A program made the position numbers and the translations under genes. From Mycolicibacterium sp. 018/SC-01/001 (GTDB lineage Bacteria; Actinomycetota; Actinomycetes; Mycobacteriales; Mycobacteriaceae), in NCBI RefSeq assembly GCF_007096635.1, contig NZ_VKAA01000020.1, positions 51,765 through 115,764 on the forward strand: a stretch of DNA of 64,000 nt. The letters are read 5' to 3'. This document shows, piece by piece, positions 1 through 8,692 of the stretch; the first letter of the stretch is position 1, and every line of letters begins with the position of its first letter. The notes under the pieces were generated by a model. It was given only the letters and a program-made list of their open reading frames with translations. It was not told where the DNA came from and searched no databases.

Positions 1-508
1 ACGACGGGCCGTTGCCGGCGAGCACCACCTCGCGGATCGACGGATCGAGCAGAGCCACGTCGAGCGCCTCCAGAAGGGCTGCCCGCGCGTCGGTGGAGAA
101 GGCGTTGTGCCGGTCGGGTCGGTTGAATCGCACGGTCAAGCGATCGTCGTCCCGTCGGGCGACCACGGGATCCGCGGTGGCGACTGACGAAGCCGGACCA
201 CGCTGGGTCAACCAGCGGCGGAATTCGGCTCCCGCCTGCAACGTCGAGTACGCCAGGGATTCGACGATCACGCCGGCGGACGTAGGACCGGCCGGATCGA
301 TCGCGCGCGCGACGTCGTCACACACCGCAGCGGCCTGGGGCCACCAAGCGACCCGTTCGGCGATGTCGGCGAGGCTCTGCTCGACATCGCCGACAACAAT
401 CACCCGCGGATCGTCGGTGGGCTCCTCCGACAGCGACAACGTGGCCTCCTGCAGCGAGGGGGCCGACTCCAGGGCACCGTCGGCGACCCGCACGTGTTTC
501 ACCCGCAT
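1..508 (-). CDS. Enoyl-CoA hydratase/isomerase (crotonase) family protein, 3' end outside window
   Basis: The minus-strand frame is open from an ATG at 508 to the window edge, so only the first ~169 residues are visible. Residues ~125-169 carry the classic start of a crotonase domain: a V-R-F-N-R-P-x-R-H-N-A-F-S motif followed by an amphipathic helix (ALLEALDVALLDPSIREVVL) and A-G-N-G-P-S, the beginning of the oxyanion-hole loop. The ~120 residues before it are unusual for a plain crotonase and suggest a two-part or extended member of the family. AGGAG lies just upstream of the ATG, supporting this start. Substrate cannot be told. Crotonases bind acyl-CoA thioesters in fatty acid or aromatic degradation. 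Confidence 0.75.
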   Translation of the reverse strand, partial: MRVKHVRVADGALESAPSLQEATLSLSEEPTDDPRVIVVGDVEQSLADIAERVAWWPQAAAVCDDVARAIDPAGPTSAGVIVESLAYSTLQAGAEFRRWLTQRGPASSVATADPVVARRDDDRLTVRFNRPDRHNAFSTDARAALLEALDVALLDPSIREVVLAGNGPS

Positions 509-771
509 CACTCCTCGCGGCGGAACCGTCGAGCGGCGTCAGACCGCCGGCCTGCGCCCCACCGCGTCGTCCTGTCGAGCACCTCCATGACGTGACAGTA
601 CGTGGACGTCATCATCACTGGGTCATGGCCTCGACCAGGACACGATGAGGACCCTTGTTTTCACCCTCGTCCCGGATGCGGTGACTGAAGAGTGGAAAAT
701 CGCCCGTGGATCGCTCAAGGCGTGAAAAGCGTTTCAGCGCAGATCTGGTCGCGAGAGATCCGTTGACGCGC

Positions 772-1368
772 TCATGCTCCCCACTGCTCGACGAGCATCG
801 TGGTCATGTCGTCGACCCAGGCATCGTCGAGCGCCGCATCGCGACGGATCACGATGCGGAAGATCGCCGCGCCGACGACGACTTCGGCCAGCAGCGGCAG
901 ATCGTCCCCGCCACGACGTTCCTGTCCGAACCGGGATTCGAAGGCGGTCAGGTTGCCGGACAGCCGGGCGATCATCATCGAGTGCAGCTCGGGATCGGCA
1001 ACGGTGTCGGCGATGAGCCCGGGGAGCGCCACCCGCACCTCGGGCTTGTCGAACACCCGTCGGACCGTCTCGACCATCGCCCGAATGTCTTCACGGACAT
1101 CGCCGGAACCGCTTGGCACTGCGATGATCTCGTCAGTGAGGACTGCCTCGTGCACGAGGTGGGCTTTGCCCGACCACCGCCTGTAGATGGCCGCAGTCGT
1201 CGTCCCCGCCCGCGCCGCGATCGCGGACAGGGTCAGCGCCGAGTAGCCCGTCTCGACGATCAGTTCACGTGTCGCGGCGATGACCGCGGCGTCGATCTTG
1301 CCGTCGCGCGGCCGACCCAACGCAGGACGTCCCGCCTCCTTGCCATCGGGGACACGATCTGCTGTCAT
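772..1368 (-). CDS. TetR family transcriptional regulator
   Basis: The 198-aa product has a TetR N-terminal helix-turn-helix at about residues 45-65 (L-T-L-S-A-I-A-A-R-A-G-T-T-T-A-A-I-Y-R-R-W), preceded by the usual basic, proline-rich tail. The C-terminal ligand-binding part resembles TetR_C domains of the AcrR type (residues ~85-195). The gene is divergent from the LLM oxidoreductase cassette, and a 7-bp-arm palindrome lies 17 bases upstream of its start. This arrangement is typical of a local autorepressor controlling both sides. The inducer is unknown. Family assignment is firm; the target is inferred from position. Confidence 0.9.
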   Translation of the reverse strand: MTADRVPDGKEAGRPALGRPRDGKIDAAVIAATRELIVETGYSALTLSAIAARAGTTTAAIYRRWSGKAHLVHEAVLTDEIIAVPSGSGDVREDIRAMVETVRRVFDKPEVRVALPGLIADTVADPELHSMMIARLSGNLTAFESRFGQERRGGDDLPLLAEVVVGAAIFRIVIRRDAALDDAWVDDMTTMLVEQWGA

Positions 1369-1384
1369 GGTGCTAGCCTACTTC

Positions 1385-1401
1385 CGATGCGACACGCATC
1401 G
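1385..1401. promoter_or_regulatory. Palindrome between divergent TetR and LLM genes (probable TetR operator)
   Basis: CGATGCG-ACA-CGCATCG is a perfect inverted repeat with 7-bp arms and a 3-base spacer. It sits in the 109-bp space between the TetR start (1368) and the LLM oxidoreductase start (1478). Size and symmetry fit a TetR dimer site; binding is inferred. Confidence 0.6.
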
Positions 1402-1477
1402 TATTTATTGGAGAGTGCATGAGCCCGAACCCCCACGATCGGCCCCACTCCCCCGTGGCCCACCGCGGGCAGCGCTG

Positions 1478-2455
1478 ATGAAAGTCATGACCGCGCTGTT
1501 CGGTCCGACCGGCGCGGCCGAACGCGCAGCCGAGTTGCGCGAGGCGGGCGCTGCAGGGGTCTTCACCTTCGAGGGTCCATTCGACGTGTTCACTCCCCTG
1601 GTCCTGGCATCGTCGGTGAAAGGCCTCGACGTGATGTCCAACGTCGCGATCGCGTTGCCCCGCAATCCCGTTCAGCTCGCTCACCAGGCCAACGACTTGC
1701 AGCTGCTCGCCGAGGGGCGATTCATCCTCGGGCTGGGAACGCAGGTGCGCGCGCAGGTCGAGAAGCGGTACGGTGTCGCCTTCGACCGTCCGGTCGAGCG
1801 TATGAAGGAGATGGTCGGGGCTCTGCGGGCGATCTTCGCCACGTGGAACGACGGAGAGCGTCTCGACTTCCGGGGTGAGTACTACCGCCACACGCTCATG
1901 ACACCGACGTTCGTTCCCGGCCCCAACCCCTATGGTCCCCCGCCCATCTACCTCGGCGCTCTCGGTCCGCGGCTGACCCGAGCCACCGCGGAGGTGGCCG
2001 ACGGTCTGCTCGTCATGCCCTTCGGCTCGAAGCGTTTCCTGCACGAGGTGACGATGCCCGCGGTGCGGGAAGGCCTCTCGCGCGCCGGGCGCCGCGAGCA
2101 GGACCTCGCCGTGGTTCCCGAGATCATCGTCTCGGCTGGGCAGGACCACACGTCGACCCGGATGTTGTTGGCGTTCTATGGTTCCACGCCCGCCTACAAG
2201 CCGGTGCTCGATGCCCACGGATGGGGCGATCTCCAACCAGAACTGAACGCGATGTCCAAGCAGGGCCGGTGGCAAGAGATGGCGACGTTGATCGACGACG
2301 AGATGCTGCACACGATCGCGGCATGCGGAACGCCCGCTGAGATCGCCGATCACATCAGCGACAGGGTCGCGGGCGTCTCGGACCGGATATGCCTGTACCA
2401 GCCAGGCCCCATCGACGTCACCACACTGGCCGAGATCGTCGACGCGCTCGGCTGA
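1478..2455 (+). CDS. LLM class F420-dependent oxidoreductase (TIGR03617-like)
   Basis: The 325-aa product has the luciferase-like monooxygenase TIM-barrel pattern: an N-terminal strand (M-K-V-M-T-A), the segment L-A-E-G-R-F-I-L-G-L-G-T-Q-V around residues 80-95, and a C-terminal half with P-P-I-Y-L-G-A-L-G-P and A-D-G-L-L-V-M-P. This is the mycobacterial F420-dependent LLM subgroup, which moves hydride between F420 and an unknown substrate. The ATG at 1478 was chosen because the protein aligns from there; an in-frame GTG at 1415 is possible. It is the first gene of a run whose next member starts 4 bases after its stop, and it is divergent from a TetR gene. Substrate unknown. Confidence 0.85.
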   Translation: MKVMTALFGPTGAAERAAELREAGAAGVFTFEGPFDVFTPLVLASSVKGLDVMSNVAIALPRNPVQLAHQANDLQLLAEGRFILGLGTQVRAQVEKRYGVAFDRPVERMKEMVGALRAIFATWNDGERLDFRGEYYRHTLMTPTFVPGPNPYGPPPIYLGALGPRLTRATAEVADGLLVMPFGSKRFLHEVTMPAVREGLSRAGRREQDLAVVPEIIVSAGQDHTSTRMLLAFYGSTPAYKPVLDAHGWGDLQPELNAMSKQGRWQEMATLIDDEMLHTIAACGTPAEIADHISDRVAGVSDRICLYQPGPIDVTTLAEIVDALG

Positions 2456-2459
2456 CACC

Positions 2460-4874
2460 ATGGCACCCACAGTTGTCGAGTTGGCCGACGTCATCGACGA
2501 CCGGTTCGGCGGCAAGGCCGCCGGCCTTGCCGAACTCCACCGGCTCGGGCTTCCCGTCCCTGCGGCGTTCGTCATCGCCGACGCGTCCACCGCCGGTGCG
2601 CTCGATGCCGTCACCGACCGTTTCGTCCAGATGGGCGCTCCCGTCGCCGTACGTTCGTCGGCGGTCGGCGAAGACGGTGACGACCAATCGTTCGCCGGCC
2701 AGTACGACACGGTGCTCGGCGTGCGGTCCGTCGAGGAGTTCACCTCCGCCATCGCGCGATGCACGCAGTCGGTGCGCTCGGCGCGAGCCACGTCCTACAG
2801 TGGCCGTTCGGATGACGACGGGCCGTCCCCCGCCTCTATGCGCATCGTCGTCCAGCAGATGGTCGATGCCCGCGCGGCCGGAGTCGTGTTCACGGCCGAC
2901 CCGGCCAGCGGCCGACGCGACGTGATGATCATCGACGCTGTCGCGGGACTCGGGGAGGCCTTGGTCGACGGTTCCACCTCCCCCGAGCACATCGTGCTCG
3001 ACGGCGATGGACACGTGGCCGCCCGTGAACTCATCGGTGAACCGGTTCTGTCGCCCCAGGACATCGACGCCATCCGGTCCGGCGCGCAGCGCGCAGCCCA
3101 GCATTGGGGCAAGCCGATGGATCTCGAATGGGCGATCGATGCCGCCGGCGCGCTCTGGTGGCTTCAGGCCCGCCCCATCACGACACTGCCCGGCGACCTC
3201 AACGAGATGGACTCACCGGTCGCCGGTGCTGATCATGTCTACACCCGCTGCAACATCGGCGAGATGATGCCGGGCGCGTTCTGCCCTCTCACCGCCTCGG
3301 TGTCGGGTCACGCGATCGACTGGGCGATGCAGATGACGCAGGTGGTGGCCCGCGCTCAGCCGAGCTATGACAGGCCCTGGCTGCAGGTCGGATACTTCTA
3401 CGGGCACATGTTCTTGAACCTCACCGAAGGGACGGCGCTGAGCTCAGGAATTCTCGGCAATTCCCTCGAGCAATTCTCCATGTCCGTCTGCGGGCGCGTC
3501 GTCGACGAATTGGAAGCCAAACCACCACAACCGTTTCACCGTCGCCTCGTCAACACCGTCCGGCTGACCACCCATGCACTCTCCGCCGGACCGGCGATCC
3601 GGCGTCTCGGCAGCCGGATCGCCGCGTGGCCGGTACCCACCTCTGCCGATCCCCGAATTGTCCTCCAGCAGTTGGAATCCGGCGTCGATCTGTACCGGCA
3701 CGTCACGCTGACCCACGTCCGTTCGTCGTCACGTGCCGCAGTGGCAGCCAACATCCTCGAGAGCTTCTCCGTCAAACAGGCGATGAAAGGCGGCCGCAGC
3801 GCAGAGGACGGTCGGGCCGACGCGATGCGCTGGATTTCCGGGGCGTCGAATGTCGAGAGCGCCGTGATGGTCGACGAACTGAACTCTGTCGTCGCCGTTC
3901 TGGCCTCTGATGGTGCGGCCGCCGAGGCTTTCCTGTCCGCATCGCCGTCGGACGCCGTGGCGCAACTGCGTGACGCTGACCATCGAAGTGGAATCACGTT
4001 GCGGCAGTTCCTGAATCGCCACGGTCACCGCGGGTATCGCGAGCTGTGCATGCGGGACCCGTCCTGGGCCGACGACCCCGGCGGCCTTGGCTCGATGATG
4101 CAGGTGATGGTGCGGGCGGCGCGGGACAGCGCGCGGTCCGCGACGGCGAGGGTCCAGGTTGCGGAGGCGCCTCCGTCGCGGGCCGTGGCGCTTCTCGCGC
4201 GTCTGGCTCAGGCGGGCGCCCGCGGACGCGAAGAGACGAAGTCGAAGATGGCCCTGATGGCCCACACCCTCAAGCGTGGTTACCGTCACCTCGGCGAGGT
4301 GCTGGCCCGGTCGGGTCGGCTCCCTGACGCTGATCTGGTGTTCTTCTTCGACCGCAGCGAGTTGCCGCGGGTAGTGGGAGACGGTGTGATCGACGAGCTG
4401 GTGCAGCGAGCAGAGGCCCGTCGCGCCGCCTTGCCCTTCCAGGACGCACTCGATTTCGACGACGTGTCGGTGGGCCGTCCCGTTCCTGTGATCGCGCGAC
4501 GGCACACCGCAGTCACCGACGGAGAGATCATCGGCCGACCGGCCAGCCGCGGAACAGTGGAAGGCTCTGTGCGCGTGGCGAAGTCGATCGACGATGCCCG
4601 TGATGTCCAGCCCGGGGAGATCCTCGTGGCTCCCGTCACCGACGTCGGATGGACGCCGTACTTCACCGTGATCGGCGCGCTGGTCACCGACATCGGCAGC
4701 TCGGTGTCCCACGGCGCCGTCGTCGCACGCGAGTACGGCCTGCCCTGTGTGGTCAACACGTTGATCGCCACCCAGATCCTGCGCACCGGCGATCGGGTAC
4801 GCGTGGATGGCGATCGAGGTGTGGTCACCCTGCTCGACAGCTCCGCCAGGCTCGCGGGCGTCGACGACGACTGA
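2460..4874 (+). CDS. PEP-utilizing phosphotransferase, rifampin-phosphotransferase-like architecture
   Basis: The 804-aa product has an N-terminal PPDK/PEP-synthase ATP-grasp domain (residues ~5-240: G-G-K-A-A-G-L-A-E-L, V-A-V-R-S-S-A-V-G-E-D, Q-S-F-A-G-Q-Y-D-T-V, and M-D-L-E-W-A then Q-A-R-P-I-T). A long middle domain follows, opening with N-I-G-E-M-M-P-G-A. A C-terminal swivelling phosphohistidine domain carries S-S-V-S-H-G-A-V-V-A-R-E-Y-G-L-P with His751 as the expected phosphocarrier. Known relatives with this three-part layout include rifampin phosphotransferase and PEP synthase. It lacks the PEP-synthase C-terminal barrel, so phosphotransfer to a small molecule is more likely. Its 804 aa is slightly short for Rph (about 865). 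It begins 4 bases after the LLM gene, so the two are co-transcribed. The acceptor is unknown. Confidence 0.8.
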   Translation: MAPTVVELADVIDDRFGGKAAGLAELHRLGLPVPAAFVIADASTAGALDAVTDRFVQMGAPVAVRSSAVGEDGDDQSFAGQYDTVLGVRSVEEFTSAIARCTQSVRSARATSYSGRSDDDGPSPASMRIVVQQMVDARAAGVVFTADPASGRRDVMIIDAVAGLGEALVDGSTSPEHIVLDGDGHVAARELIGEPVLSPQDIDAIRSGAQRAAQHWGKPMDLEWAIDAAGALWWLQARPITTLPGDLNEMDSPVAGADHVYTRCNIGEMMPGAFCPLTASVSGHAIDWAMQMTQVVARAQPSYDRPWLQVGYFYGHMFLNLTEGTALSSGILGNSLEQFSMSVCGRVVDELEAKPPQPFHRRLVNTVRLTTHALSAGPAIRRLGSRIAAWPVPTSADPRIVLQQLESGVDLYRHVTLTHVRSSSRAAVAANILESFSVKQAMKGGRSAEDGRADAMRWISGASNVESAVMVDELNSVVAVLASDGAAAEAFLSASPSDAVAQLRDADHRSGITLRQFLNRHGHRGYRELCMRDPSWADDPGGLGSMMQVMVRAARDSARSATARVQVAEAPPSRAVALLARLAQAGARGREETKSKMALMAHTLKRGYRHLGEVLARSGRLPDADLVFFFDRSELPRVVGDGVIDELVQRAEARRAALPFQDALDFDDVSVGRPVPVIARRHTAVTDGEIIGRPASRGTVEGSVRVAKSIDDARDVQPGEILVAPVTDVGWTPYFTVIGALVTDIGSSVSHGAVVAREYGLPCVVNTLIATQILRTGDRVRVDGDRGVVTLLDSSARLAGVDDD

Positions 4875-4980
4875 GCATGCGCGACGCCCATGAAATGTGC
4901 ATGATGTCAGACTGAGCGCGGACCTGTCGTTCGGCAGCTCGACATGTGCGTGCCCTGAGCACGGGACAGGAGGGTGCGGC

Positions 4981-6573
4981 GTGAATTCGGCTCCCGCGTC
5001 CACGTCCTTCACCGGTGCGGTGGCGGCACCCCATACCGTGGCGACCGACGCGGGAGCACGCGCGTACCGCGACGGCGGCAACGCCATCGATGCGGCGATC
5101 GCCGCCGCGGCCGTCCTGACAGTCACCTACCCCCACAACGTCGCGCTCGGTGGCGATCTGATCGCGCTGGTGCGCACGCCCGACGGCCAACTGTGGTGCA
5201 TCAACAGCTCCGGCTGGGCGGGCGAACGGGTGGACCCGGTGGGTCTGCGGAACAGACACGGGACGCGACTGCCGGCGCTCGGGGCGGACACCGTCACCGT
5301 CCCCGGCGGCGTGCGCGGCTGGAAGCACCTGCGCGCGTTGGGAAGTCGACTGTCCTGGTCACGACTGCTGGAGGACGCGCACGAGGCAGCCGCACGTGGA
5401 GTCCCGGTATCGACATCGCTGAGTGAGCACCTGCGCGATCCGGAGCATGACGGCCTCGTTGGCACCGGGGACTTCGACCGGGTGTTCCGTCCCCACGGCC
5501 GCGCCCTCGCGCAGGGGGAACTGTTGCGACAGAACGAACTCGCGGAGTCCCTCGACACGCTGCGCCGAGAGGGGCCCGACGCCTTCTACGAGGGCGAGTT
5601 GGCCGAGCGCATGGTGCGTTTCCTGAAGAAGCGCGGATCCGTGCTGACTGCCACTGACTTCGCCGAGTTCGCGCCCGAGATCACCGAACCGCTGACCGTG
5701 TCGTTCCGCGGCCTCACCGTGGCCACCAGCCCGCCGAACACGCACGGCTTCGTGTTGCTGCGCGCTTTGCGAGCGATCGAGGAATTGGGACTGACCGATC
5801 CGCTGGGCGACGAGCTCGGCACCCTCATGCAGATCTTTCACCGAGCCAATGCTCTGCGCACTCGCTGGCTCGCCGATCCGCGGTTCGCGCATGTCGATGT
5901 CGGTCACCTCATCCACGGCGACCTGCAGACCCTGTCGTCGCCCGAACCACCCTCGGCAACAGCGGAACTGGTGCCACACGGCGACACAGTCGGCATCGCC
6001 GCTGCCGACAGCGATGGCTACGGGATCTCGTTGATCCAGAGCGTCTACGGCGCTTTCGGGTCCGGGCTCATCGACCCCGACACCGGAATTCTGTTCCACA
6101 ATCGCGGAACCGGCTTCTCACTCGAAGACACGTCGCCGAACGTCATCGCACCGCGCAAACGGCCGGCGCACACATTGATGCCGTCGATGACGACCGACGG
6201 CACTGCGGTGCGTCACGTGCTGTCGACGATGGGCGGTCAGGGGCAGCCACAGATCATCGGCCAACTCCTGCTGCGGGCCGTGGGCGGCGCGAGCATCGAG
6301 AGCGCGCTGTCCGCGCCCCGGGCGATAGTGGGCCTGCAGTTCGACGGGATCACCACCGAAACCGTCTCGATGGAGGCCGACCTCGGCGTGACTTCCCGCC
6401 GCTCGCTGCAGGGCAGAGGGTTTCCGGTCCACGAAGTGCCGGTTCACACCGAGGGCCTCGGCCAGAGCAACGCCGTCGCCGTCGACGACAACGGTGCGAT
6501 GACAGCGGCGTCGGACCCCCGATCCGATGGCGCCGCATCTGTGGTCAACTATTCACGTCATCGCGCCGTCTAG
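4981..6573 (+). CDS. Gamma-glutamyltransferase family Ntn hydrolase (YwrD/GGT-like)
   Basis: The GTG at 4981 is preceded by AGGAGG at good spacing, giving 530 aa. The N-terminal part (T-D-A-G-A-R-A-Y-R-D-G-G-N-A-I-D-A-A-I-A) is the standard GGT start. The autoprocessing site is visible as G-D-T-V-G-I-A-A-A-D, with Thr336 as the predicted new N-terminal nucleophile of the small subunit. The H-T-L-M-P-S-M block lies further on. No signal peptide is seen, so the enzyme is probably cytoplasmic, unlike secreted GGT. GGTs hydrolyse or transfer gamma-glutamyl groups from glutathione-like compounds; mycobacteria use mycothiol, so the physiological substrate is open. It lies 106 bp after the PEP-utilizing gene and 9 bp before the DUF1275 gene. 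Confidence 0.85.
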   Translation: MNSAPASTSFTGAVAAPHTVATDAGARAYRDGGNAIDAAIAAAAVLTVTYPHNVALGGDLIALVRTPDGQLWCINSSGWAGERVDPVGLRNRHGTRLPALGADTVTVPGGVRGWKHLRALGSRLSWSRLLEDAHEAAARGVPVSTSLSEHLRDPEHDGLVGTGDFDRVFRPHGRALAQGELLRQNELAESLDTLRREGPDAFYEGELAERMVRFLKKRGSVLTATDFAEFAPEITEPLTVSFRGLTVATSPPNTHGFVLLRALRAIEELGLTDPLGDELGTLMQIFHRANALRTRWLADPRFAHVDVGHLIHGDLQTLSSPEPPSATAELVPHGDTVGIAAADSDGYGISLIQSVYGAFGSGLIDPDTGILFHNRGTGFSLEDTSPNVIAPRKRPAHTLMPSMTTDGTAVRHVLSTMGGQGQPQIIGQLLLRAVGGASIESALSAPRAIVGLQFDGITTETVSMEADLGVTSRRSLQGRGFPVHEVPVHTEGLGQSNAVAVDDNGAMTAASDPRSDGAASVVNYSRHRAV

Positions 6574-6582
6574 AGGGGACCA

Positions 6583-7257
6583 GTGGGCGAAAAGCCAGCC
6601 AGGATCGACCGGCATCTCGGGATTTTGATGACGCTCACATTTGTCACGGGCGCACTCGACGCGGTCGGATACCTCGGCTTGGACCGGGTCTTCACCGGCA
6701 ACATGACCGGCAACATCGTGATCCTCGGCATGGGTGTGGCATCGGAGGACGAGCTTCCCGTCGCAGGCCCACTCGCGGCCTTCGTCGCCTACATGAGCGG
6801 CGCCGCGATCGCCGGGTATCTGTTGCGCGCCAACGGTACACGGTGGAGTCCTAGAGTCACCGGCGTCTTCGTGGTCAACGCTCTCGTGCTCACAGCCGTC
6901 GCGTGCCTTCTCGCCGCCGACGCAGTGATGGACACGCCCTTCGCCGTGATGGGGATCGCCGCGAGCATTGCCCTGCTGATGGGCGCCCAGGCCGCCACCG
7001 CCCGCGTGCTGGCCGTGGCCGACATGACCACAGTGGTCGTGACGTCGACCATCACGGCATTCGCGAGCGAGACGCTCTTCGCGCCCGGATTCGCATGGTT
7101 GCGTCACCGCCGGTTGTGGGCGATCGTCGCGATCTTCCTCGGCGCCCTGACCGGGGCGCTGACGATGAAGTGGCATGTCAGCGTGCCGGTGTTCGGGGCC
7201 GCGGCAGTGACAGCTGCCGTCGCGGCGGTCGGACACTGGCAGGCCCGCTCGACGTGA
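6583..7257 (+). CDS. DUF1275 (YoaK-type) integral membrane protein
   Basis: The 224-aa product is strongly hydrophobic, with about six predicted membrane segments. It carries the family-specific N-terminal block T-F-V-T-G-A-L-D-A-V-G-Y followed by F-T-G-N-M-T-G-N-I-V. Members of DUF1275/UPF0700 have no established function. The GTG start is 9 bases after the GGT stop with a GAGGGG ribosome site, so it is likely translated from the same message. As last gene of the cassette it may be a transporter for the substrate or product, but that is inference from position only. Confidence 0.85.
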   Translation: MGEKPARIDRHLGILMTLTFVTGALDAVGYLGLDRVFTGNMTGNIVILGMGVASEDELPVAGPLAAFVAYMSGAAIAGYLLRANGTRWSPRVTGVFVVNALVLTAVACLLAADAVMDTPFAVMGIAASIALLMGAQAATARVLAVADMTTVVVTSTITAFASETLFAPGFAWLRHRRLWAIVAIFLGALTGALTMKWHVSVPVFGAAAVTAAVAAVGHWQARST

Positions 7258-7330
7258 GCGCCGCGAGGGTGGGCGATGTCGGTCAACATGCTGATGGCTC
7301 CGCCGGCCCGGGCCCCCTACCGTCGAGCCC

Positions 7331-8185
7331 ATGACCGCGATCTCCTCGCTGGCAGTACACACCTTCACCAGCGAGTACCTGCCGGTCGACCCCGGCCCCG
7401 GCTGGGATTCACCGGTGGCCGCCACTTGGCCCGCGTCGACGGCCACCCTCATCACCGGCCCACGTGAGGCAGTGCTCGTCGACTCGCTGCTGACGATGTC
7501 GCAGGGCGTAGCGCTGCGGGACTGGGTCGTCGACCACGGGCGAACCTTGAGCGCAGTCCTGCTCACCCACGGCCACGCAGACCACTTCTTCGGTGCGGGC
7601 CCACTTCTCGAGGCGTTTCCCGCCGCCGACTTGCTTGCCCTCGACCCCGTTGCTGTAGAAGCCTCCACGCAGCGCTCTGCAGAGAATCTCGCGAACTGGT
7701 CCGGCTGGTTTGGCGATGCCGTCGATCGGTCGGCGGCGCTACCCACCTCCACCTCGAGGGAAGAGTTCGTCATCGACGGCGAGCAGGTGCGCTGGTTCTG
7801 CGTGGGCCCCGCCGACGGAATGCTGGGAAGCGTCGTGCACGTGCCGGGCCATAACACGGTCTGTACCGGCGACATCGTCTACAACGACATCCACATGTGG
7901 CTGGCCTACTCCACGCCGTCGAGTCGCAAGGCCTGGCTCGACAGCATCGACGCAATCGAGCAGTTGGGCGCCGAGACGCTCATCGCCGGTCACCGAGACC
8001 CTTGCGTCCCTGACGACGACGCAGCTCGTCAGATCGCGCAATCCCGTTCGTACATCCAGGATTTCGATGCCGCGGTGGCAAGATCGCGCTCAGCGACCGA
8101 CGTCATCGACACGATGATGGACCGCTACGGACACTTCGGGAACCCCTACACGCTGATCCTCGCCGCGTCGTCGCAATACTCCTGA
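7331..8185 (+). CDS. MBL-fold metallo-hydrolase
   Basis: The 284-aa product has the metallo-beta-lactamase zinc motif H-G-H-A-D-H at residues 80-85, a later metal-ligand His in H-V-P-G-H-N and the D in C-T-G-D-I-V-Y, and a final A-G-H-R-D-P. The C-terminal ~60 residues form a helical extension (S-R-S-Y-I-Q-D-F-D-A-A-V). The size and extension fit glyoxalase-II/quorum-quenching-like hydrolases that act on esters or thioesters. The substrate is not predictable. It may be the end of the upstream run (73-bp gap) or its own unit; it converges 2 bp from the HxlR gene. Confidence 0.85.
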   Translation: MTAISSLAVHTFTSEYLPVDPGPGWDSPVAATWPASTATLITGPREAVLVDSLLTMSQGVALRDWVVDHGRTLSAVLLTHGHADHFFGAGPLLEAFPAADLLALDPVAVEASTQRSAENLANWSGWFGDAVDRSAALPTSTSREEFVIDGEQVRWFCVGPADGMLGSVVHVPGHNTVCTGDIVYNDIHMWLAYSTPSSRKAWLDSIDAIEQLGAETLIAGHRDPCVPDDDAARQIAQSRSYIQDFDAAVARSRSATDVIDTMMDRYGHFGNPYTLILAASSQYS

Positions 8186-8187
8186 CG

Positions 8188-8640
8188 TCACCGTTGCGCG
8201 CGTTCGATGAGGCGGACTTCGGTGTCCGCCACCGCCGACCCGTCCCGGCGCCGGAAGCCTGCGATCACCGGCTCGCCAGTCACCGCATCGACGAATCGGT
8301 GGCTTGCCCCCTTGGCCGGATCGCCGTGCCGATATGCCCACTGGCCGATCGCCGCGAGCACCACCGCGAGGTCTTCTCCAGCCGCGGTGAGTTGGTAACG
8401 ATGGCGGGTCCGATCCCCCGGATCGCGATACTCCGCGGTGTCGAGCACACCCGCGGCGACGAGTTCGCCGAGCCGAGCGCTCAGCACATCCGAGGCGATG
8501 CCGAGGTGTTCGCGGAACTCCGAAAAGCGGGTCCGACCCAGCATGGCTTCCCGGACGATCAACACCGACCATCGCTGGCCGATCACGGCCATCCCCCGCG
8601 CGATCGGGCAGGAGTCGTCCAGCCATGGGTCCGTGCGCAT
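8188..8640 (-). CDS. HxlR family transcriptional regulator
   Basis: The 150-aa product has the HxlR winged-helix pattern: conserved Cys11 in the C-P-I-A-R block, G-Q-R-W-S-V-L-I-V-R-E, F-S-E-F-R-E-H-L-G-I-A-S-D-V-L-S-A-R-L for the recognition helix, and Y-Q-L-T-A-A-G. Cys11 occupies the position of the redox or aldehyde-sensing cysteine of HypR/YodB-type members, so thiol sensing is possible. It converges on the MBL-fold gene with a 2-bp gap and has an unknown-function gene upstream on the same strand. No specific operator was recognised. Confidence 0.9.
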   Translation of the reverse strand: MRTDPWLDDSCPIARGMAVIGQRWSVLIVREAMLGRTRFSEFREHLGIASDVLSARLGELVAAGVLDTAEYRDPGDRTRHRYQLTAAGEDLAVVLAAIGQWAYRHGDPAKGASHRFVDAVTGEPVIAGFRRRDGSAVADTEVRLIERAQR

Positions 8641-8692
8641 CAGGACATCGTAAGCGTCGTGGGCCGCGGCATCGCCGGTGTCGGCCGGCGTC

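Noticed and set aside
12..590. 192-residue plus-strand frame at the left edge
   Set aside because: Ser/Arg/Thr-rich low-complexity translation opposite a recognisable crotonase-family gene.
1373..2791. 472-residue minus-strand frame across the LLM gene and the start of the PEP-utilizing gene
   Set aside because: It spans two well-supported genes on the other strand and has shadow-like composition without domains.
3729..5126. 465-residue minus-strand frame opposite the PEP-utilizing gene
   Set aside because: Antisense shadow; the sense strand has clear catalytic motifs including His751.
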